Assembly: GCA_046565595.1 (NCBI GenBank)
Contig: JBKHYG010000034.1
Span: 1-44,284, forward strand
Length of the DNA: 44,284 nt
Source of the DNA: JBKHYG01 sp046565595
Lineage (GTDB): Bacteria > Actinomycetota > AC-67
Reading direction: 5' to 3'
Both the position numbers and the translations under genes were made by a program. Under the pieces are notes generated by a model. The model was given only the letters and a program-made list of their open reading frames with translations, was not told where the DNA came from and ran no database searches. Every line of letters begins with the position of its first letter. The first letter of the stretch is position 1. Shown here one piece after another: positions 40,262-44,284 of the stretch.

Positions 40262-40286
40262 CAAACCGACTCAGAGGCTGTATAGT
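40258..40286 (+). promoter_or_regulatory. Promoter of the small coiled-coil gene
   Basis: TATAGT (40281-40286) is the best -10 box in the window; a weak -35 TTTTCA (40258-40263) lies 17 nt upstream. The leader before ATG 40359 is about 65 nt. Confidence 0.55.
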
Positions 40287-40295
40287 GCGCTTGTG

Positions 40296-40322
40296 CGAGA
40301 CCTCAGAACGGGTCTCGTGAGG
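40296..40322 (+). promoter_or_regulatory. Leader hairpins of the small coiled-coil gene
   Basis: CGAGACC (40296-40302) can pair with GGTCTCG (40311-40317), while CCTCA (40301-40305) can pair with TGAGG (40318-40322). The two stems share bases and exclude each other. A regulatory role is only a possibility. Confidence 0.3.
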
Positions 40323-40358
40323 GAAACGACTCCGACGCCGAGAAAGGGGACGGTTCGG

Positions 40359-40556
40359 ATGCCGAAGGCACTGTACGGCTTCGCGGGAGAACCCCGTGCC
40401 GCCATGCTGCTCCGTCAGGTGGAGACGCTCCGCACCCGGGTCCGTGACCTGGAGGCTGCGCTCGAAGCCGCCGAAGCAGAGCTGACCACGCTGCGCGCAC
40501 TGCGTGAGGACAGCGTCCCGACGACCATCGATCTAGAGGAGGGCGCGCTCGCCTGA
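40359..40556 (+). CDS. Small coiled-coil protein of unknown function (65 aa)
   Basis: The protein begins MPKALYGFAGEPRAAMLLRQVETLRTRVRDLEAALEAAEAELTTLRAL; residues 15-48 form a clear leucine-rich coiled coil, and the end is acidic. ATG 40359 has AAAGGGG 9 nt upstream. It has a strong promoter, its own leader and a terminator, so it is an independent unit between moeZ and smc. I do not recognise a family. A short coiled coil of this kind is likely a dimer that binds a partner protein. Confidence 0.75.
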   Translation: MPKALYGFAGEPRAAMLLRQVETLRTRVRDLEAALEAAEAELTTLRALREDSVPTTIDLEEGALA

Positions 40557-40577
40557 TCGAGGGCCATCTGGATGTCT

Positions 40578-40606
40578 CGACCACCCGTCAGGGTGGTCGT
40601 TTCGTT
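40578..40606 (+). terminator. Terminator after the small coiled-coil gene
   Basis: A 9-bp perfect stem CGACCACCC (40578-40586) pairs with 40591-40599 around loop GTCA, followed by TTTCGTT. Confidence 0.85.
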
Positions 40607-40662
40607 GTCCGGACTTCCACAGTCTCGGCAGCGAGCCTCCCGAACCGGGCCTCCTGCGCTGG

Positions 40663-40676
40663 TAGCGTCGAAGCCC
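40663..40676 (+). promoter_or_regulatory. -10 box for leaderless smc
   Basis: TAGCGT (40663-40668) is followed by 8 nt and then ATG 40677. There is no Shine-Dalgarno sequence. Confidence 0.5.
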
Positions 40677-43600
40677 ATGCACCTGCGGCGTCTCGTAGTG
40701 CGCGGCTTCAAGTCGTTCGCTGACCGCACCGTGCTCGATTTCGCTCCGGGCATCTCCGTGATCGTCGGTCCCAACGGCTCGGGTAAATCCAACATCGTGG
40801 ACGCGATCGCGTGGGTGTTGGGAGAACACTCGGCCAAGTCGTTGCGCGGCGGGAAGATGGAGGATGTCATCTTCGCCGGCACGCCGCAGCGCCCAGCTCA
40901 CGGTCGTGCCGAGGTCGAACTGACCATCGACAACTCCGACCAGAGACTTCCCATCGACTTCGCAGAGGTGTCGATCCGGCGAACGCTGTTCCGTTCGGGC
41001 GAGAGCGAATACGCGATCAACGGCACCCCTTGCAGGCTGCTGGACATCCAGGAGCTCCTGAGCGACTCGGGCATCGGCCGCGAGATGCATTCGTTGGTCG
41101 GGCAAGGCCACCTGGACGACATCCTGTCGGGTTCGCCGATGGATCGTCGCGCGGCTATCGAGGAAGCCGCAGGCCTACTGAAGTACCGGAAGCGCAAGGA
41201 GAGGTCTCTCCGCAAACTCGAGCGCGTCGAAGCGGACCTGGAACGGCTCGGTGATGTTCTGAACGAGCTGAAGCGCCAGATCCGCCCTCTGGAACGCCAA
41301 GCCGAGGTCGCCAAGCGTGCGGCCAGTCTGAACGAAGAACTCCACGAGGCCCGTCTGCGCCTGTGGGTGCTTGATCATCGCGCCGTCCTGGGGGAGGACG
41401 ATGCTGACGCCGCGGCGGCGGCGGCCCGTTCCGTGCAGGAACTCACCGCTGCGGCCGCGGTGTTGGCAGATCGGATCGATCGGCTCGAAGCCGAAGCTTC
41501 GTTGGCACAGCGAGATGCAGAGAGCCTGCTGACGCTCGAACTGCGGTTGTCCGGAGCGCGCGACCGGTTCACCGCCCTGGCTGGTCTGGCGACCGAGCGT
41601 GGAGAGCGTCTCGCTGACCGTGCGGCGCGCGCACCCGCAGACCAAGCGCCGACCGAGGAAGAGTTGAACGCTGCGCGGGCGATGCTGTCGGCCGCTTCGG
41701 ACGCTCGGGCAGAGGCTGACGCCGAGCAGGGTCGCTTGGAGCAGCAGCGCTCCTTGGCGCATGCGGCTAGGGAGCGGGCTGCTGCGGCCCGCGAGCGGCT
41801 GATGACGCTGCAGGGTGAACTGGCCGGGCTGCGGGCGGCTATCGATCGTGCACGGACCGAGCAGACCGAGTTGAGCGATGCGCTGACCTCCGCAGACGAA
41901 GAGGAGCTGCGCGCCGCGAGGGAACGAGTCGTGTCGGAGCGCGAGGCTCTGGAAGAGCTCGAGTCGCGCGAGAGGATGCTCGCCACCAGGTCCGGCGAAC
42001 TCGATGCAAGGCTGGACGCAGAGCGAGAGAAACTGACGGCCGCGCTGCAGGAACTCGAGACGCTGGACAAGGGACTGTCAGCGTTGCACGCCCGTAGGGG
42101 TGTGCTGGATGAGGAGTTGGCACGCAACCCGGACGCCTGGAGCACGCTCGCCGGACTTCAGGGGATGATCGGGCGGATAGTCGACGAGGTCGAGATCCCA
42201 GATGATCACCTGAGCGCCGTGCGAGCAGCACTTGGCCCCAGCGCCGACGCGGTGCTCGCCCGCGACCTTGTTTCCGCCATGTCGGGTATACGCGCGCTGC
42301 GCGAGGCGGGTGCGCGCGCGACCATCGCCTTGCCTTCGAAGGGGGCGGAACTGCCCGAAGGGCTGGCGAGGGTGTCAGACCTGGTAGCCGGAAGCGGTGA
42401 GGGTGCTGACATCGTCCGCGACATGCTGCGCGACATCGCTCTGGCCGACGACCTGGATCACGCCGAGCGTTTGGTCCGCGAACATCCTGGCCTGGCTGTC
42501 GTCACCCGGCAGGGGGACCGGCTTGCGGTCGACTCGATCACCGGCGGCGCGGCCGAAGTGCCCCGAGATGTGCGAGCGGAACTCGCGACGGTGTCGGATC
42601 AGATCGACGCTGCCACCTCTGAACGCGCCCGTCTGGCCGAAGCGGCCTCGGCGGCCCAGGGCCAGGTCGATGTGGTCAAAGGCATGATCGCCGAACTCGA
42701 AGCGGCCTTCAACGAACTCGACGCGGAGACCACGGGTGCGCAGGACCGGCTCGAGTCGCACGAACGACGGATCGCTGACATCGAACGCGAACGGGCGGTG
42801 ACCGGGCGGCGCCTACAGGAACTCGAGCAGCGGATCGAAGCGGACGAGGCGCGCCGCCAAGAGGTGGAGCGTGCGCTAGAAGCGGCGCTGGGCGAAGAGC
42901 CCGAGGCGGATGAGGAGATCCTGGCAGGCATCGAGCGGGATCTGGCTCGGCGTGCGCTCGCGTTGGGAGAGTTGACCGAACGCGAACGCCAGGCTGAGGC
43001 GACGCTGCGTGCTCTGCAGGAACGGGCGGCCCGAGCGTCTGCCGAGCACGCGCGGTTCGAGCAGGGACGCGCGGGCTGGATCAAGAGAGCTTCCCGCTGT
43101 CGCGAGGTGGCCGAAGCAGCGAACGCTGTCGTCGTTCGGATCGAAGGCTGGCTCGAGGAAGCGACCGCTGCCCGCGCAGGCGGCGAGGAACGCCGGCAGA
43201 GGTCGACCCAAGCCCTGCAGGCCGCGCGAGCCGAGCGTAGAGATGTCGAGTCCAGGCTCGAGGTTGCGCGCAACCTCGCACATGAGGCCGATCTCCGTCA
43301 GGCTGACCGCACCCATCGGTTGGCGGCACTCGAGAACTGGTGTCGCGAGAAACTCGGTATGGAGCCGTCCGAGGCGCTGGAGGCTGTCGCGCCTGAGGAG
43401 TCCGAGCGCGCCGGCCTGGATCAGACGGTCGCGACACTGGAACGCAAACTCTCGTTGCTTGGAAAGATCAACCCGATCGCGATGGAACAGTACGACGAGT
43501 TGGTTGAACGCAGGCGGTTCCTGGATGAACAGGCTGACGATCTTCGCCGCTCCAAGGCCGACCTACTGAAGGTGGTCGAGGAGGTCGACTCCAAGATCGT

Positions 43601-44069
43601 AGAGATCTTCGGTAAGGCCTTCAACGATGTCGCAACCGAGTTCGAGGCGATCTTCCCCCGTCTGTTCCCAGGCGGCGAGGGGAGCATCGAACTGACCGAC
43701 CCGGAGAACCTGCTCGAGACCGGCATCGAGGTCCAAGCTCGCCCCGCAGGCAAGAAGATCAAGCGGGTCTCGTTGCTGTCCGGGGGCGAGCGCTCCCTGG
43801 TCGCCTTGGGTCTGCTCTTCTCGATCTTCCGGTCCCGACCCAGCCCCTTCTACCTGTTGGATGAGGTCGAGGCGGCGTTGGACGACGCGAACCTGCATCG
43901 CCTGCTCAGTGTGTTGCGCGAGTTCCGGGAGACCGCACAGTTGTTGATCGTCACCCATCAGAAACGCACCATGGCTATCGGTGACACGCTGTACGGGATC
44001 AGCATGGCTGGCGACGGCGTAACCCAGGTCCTGAGCGAGAGCCTCGAAGAGCTTCCAGAGGTCGTCTGA
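40677..44069 (+). CDS. smc: Chromosome segregation protein SMC
   Basis: SMC is the ATPase of the condensin complex with ScpA and ScpB. The 1130-aa protein has the Walker A loop GPNGSGKSN (31-39), SGIGREMHSLVGQGHLDDIL, two long coiled-coil arms (about 165-475 and 650-955), a hinge (about 475-640) with the DAVLARDL region, the signature LLSGGERSLVALGLLF and Walker B LLDEVEAALDDANLHR near the end. ATG 40677 begins MHLRRLVVRGFKSFADRTVL, the family start, and is leaderless; an open frame of 35 codons upstream is not coding. scpA and scpB are not in the window. Confidence 0.97.
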   Translation: MHLRRLVVRGFKSFADRTVLDFAPGISVIVGPNGSGKSNIVDAIAWVLGEHSAKSLRGGKMEDVIFAGTPQRPAHGRAEVELTIDNSDQRLPIDFAEVSIRRTLFRSGESEYAINGTPCRLLDIQELLSDSGIGREMHSLVGQGHLDDILSGSPMDRRAAIEEAAGLLKYRKRKERSLRKLERVEADLERLGDVLNELKRQIRPLERQAEVAKRAASLNEELHEARLRLWVLDHRAVLGEDDADAAAAAARSVQELTAAAAVLADRIDRLEAEASLAQRDAESLLTLELRLSGARDRFTALAGLATERGERLADRAARAPADQAPTEEELNAARAMLSAASDARAEADAEQGRLEQQRSLAHAARERAAAARERLMTLQGELAGLRAAIDRARTEQTELSDALTSADEEELRAARERVVSEREALEELESRERMLATRSGELDARLDAEREKLTAALQELETLDKGLSALHARRGVLDEELARNPDAWSTLAGLQGMIGRIVDEVEIPDDHLSAVRAALGPSADAVLARDLVSAMSGIRALREAGARATIALPSKGAELPEGLARVSDLVAGSGEGADIVRDMLRDIALADDLDHAERLVREHPGLAVVTRQGDRLAVDSITGGAAEVPRDVRAELATVSDQIDAATSERARLAEAASAAQGQVDVVKGMIAELEAAFNELDAETTGAQDRLESHERRIADIERERAVTGRRLQELEQRIEADEARRQEVERALEAALGEEPEADEEILAGIERDLARRALALGELTERERQAEATLRALQERAARASAEHARFEQGRAGWIKRASRCREVAEAANAVVVRIEGWLEEATAARAGGEERRQRSTQALQAARAERRDVESRLEVARNLAHEADLRQADRTHRLAALENWCREKLGMEPSEALEAVAPEESERAGLDQTVATLERKLSLLGKINPIAMEQYDELVERRRFLDEQADDLRRSKADLLKVVEEVDSKIVEIFGKAFNDVATEFEAIFPRLFPGGEGSIELTDPENLLETGIEVQARPAGKKIKRVSLLSGGERSLVALGLLFSIFRSRPSPFYLLDEVEAALDDANLHRLLSVLREFRETAQLLIVTHQKRTMAIGDTLYGISMAGDGVTQVLSESLEELPEVV

Positions 44070-44104
44070 GCGCACACGCCTCCGCGGTGGCGCGTCGTGT
44101 CCGC

Positions 44105-44119
44105 TAGCCTCGCCGCGCT
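44105..44119 (+). promoter_or_regulatory. -10 box for leaderless probable ftsY
   Basis: TAGCCT (44105-44110) is followed by 9 nt and then ATG 44120. There is no Shine-Dalgarno sequence. Confidence 0.5.
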
Positions 44120-44284
44120 ATGTCTGACGGCCCGGGATATGCCCTAGCGATCGCGCTGATCCTGCTGTTCTTCACCGTGATGGTGGGGTTCGTGGTGGTG
44201 CGTCGCCAGCGCAGCACGATCCGGGAGAGGCGTGATCTAGATGATCGTGGCGGCGTCGACACGATCGAGGGTCCGTCCGAGGTC
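44120..44284 (+). CDS. N-terminus of a membrane protein, probably FtsY (truncated by the window)
   Basis: Fifty-five codons are visible: MSDGPGYALAIALILLFFTVMVGFVVVRRQRSTIRER, a single membrane helix (about 8-26) followed by a positively charged and then acidic stretch. Actinobacterial FtsY, the signal-recognition-particle receptor, has such an N-terminal anchor and commonly follows smc. The GTPase domain lies outside the window, so the name rests on position and topology only. Confidence 0.55.
   Translation, partial: MSDGPGYALAIALILLFFTVMVGFVVVRRQRSTIRERRDLDDRGGVDTIEGPSEV

Overview
The window is a gene-dense, high-GC bacterial chromosome segment, most likely from a deep-branching actinobacterium (Actinomycetota). 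Pointers are: a mycothiol-dependent-enzyme homologue; an F420-biosynthesis guanylyltransferase (CofC/FbiD); egtABCD for ergothioneine; an HU protein with a mycobacterial-type Lys/Ala/Pro tail; a SepIVA-like coiled-coil protein beside YceD and rpmF; and many leaderless genes with a TANNNT -10 box 6-10 nt before ATG/GTG. The order of housekeeping genes resembles, from memory, a compacted version of the M. tuberculosis region from leuB/gltX/leuCD through hupB, fbiD, gpsA, ddl, thiL, recG, coaD, rnc and mutM to smc and ftsY. I cannot assign a genus.

Layout. 1-824: two unrecognised exported proteins, divergent. 888-8032: branched-chain amino-acid block, with leuCD leftward and a rightward operon of MDMPI-like enzyme, leuB, ilvE, cimA and an FAH-family hydrolase. 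8107-12375: leftward egtA-egtB-egtC-egtD. 12622-14316: gltX, tRNA-Gln(CUG), tRNA-Glu(CUC). 14426-16909: an unknown secreted protein and a membrane-anchored periplasmic-binding-fold protein. 17004-20163: HU, then cofC plus a cold-shock-like protein leftward, plsC and gpsA rightward. 20173-23288: a self-contained module of cupredoxin lipoprotein, internally duplicated lipoprotein, ECF sigma factor and RskA-like anti-sigma factor. 23339-26770: Cys/Met PLP enzyme, ddl, ilvA. 26820-30710: stand-alone Lrp/AsnC ligand-binding domain, pckA, dodecin, thiL, thiD. 30728-34696: rpmB, recG, rsmD, coaD, SepIVA-like. 34787-37008: YceD, rpmF, rnc, mutM. 37096-38898: a second paralogue of the binding-fold protein. 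39017-44284: moeZ, a small coiled-coil protein, smc and the start of a probable ftsY.

How the genes fit together. CimA, LeuCD, LeuB and IlvE give a citramalate route to isoleucine as well as most of leucine synthesis; IlvA further right gives the threonine route. GltX sits with its two tRNA substrates. The YceD-rpmF-rnc-mutM and moeZ-smc-ftsY blocks are housekeeping.

The most interesting observation is the sigma/anti-sigma module. The intergenic region between the sigma gene and the lipoprotein operon holds a perfect 12-bp palindrome (21942-21953). Each arm supplies a GAAC -35 element, and each has a CGTAT -10 element exactly 17 nt away, one on each strand. This predicts that one ECF sigma factor drives both itself and the divergent duplicated-lipoprotein/cupredoxin operon from a mirror-symmetric promoter. 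No single intergenic stretch exceeds 300 bases.
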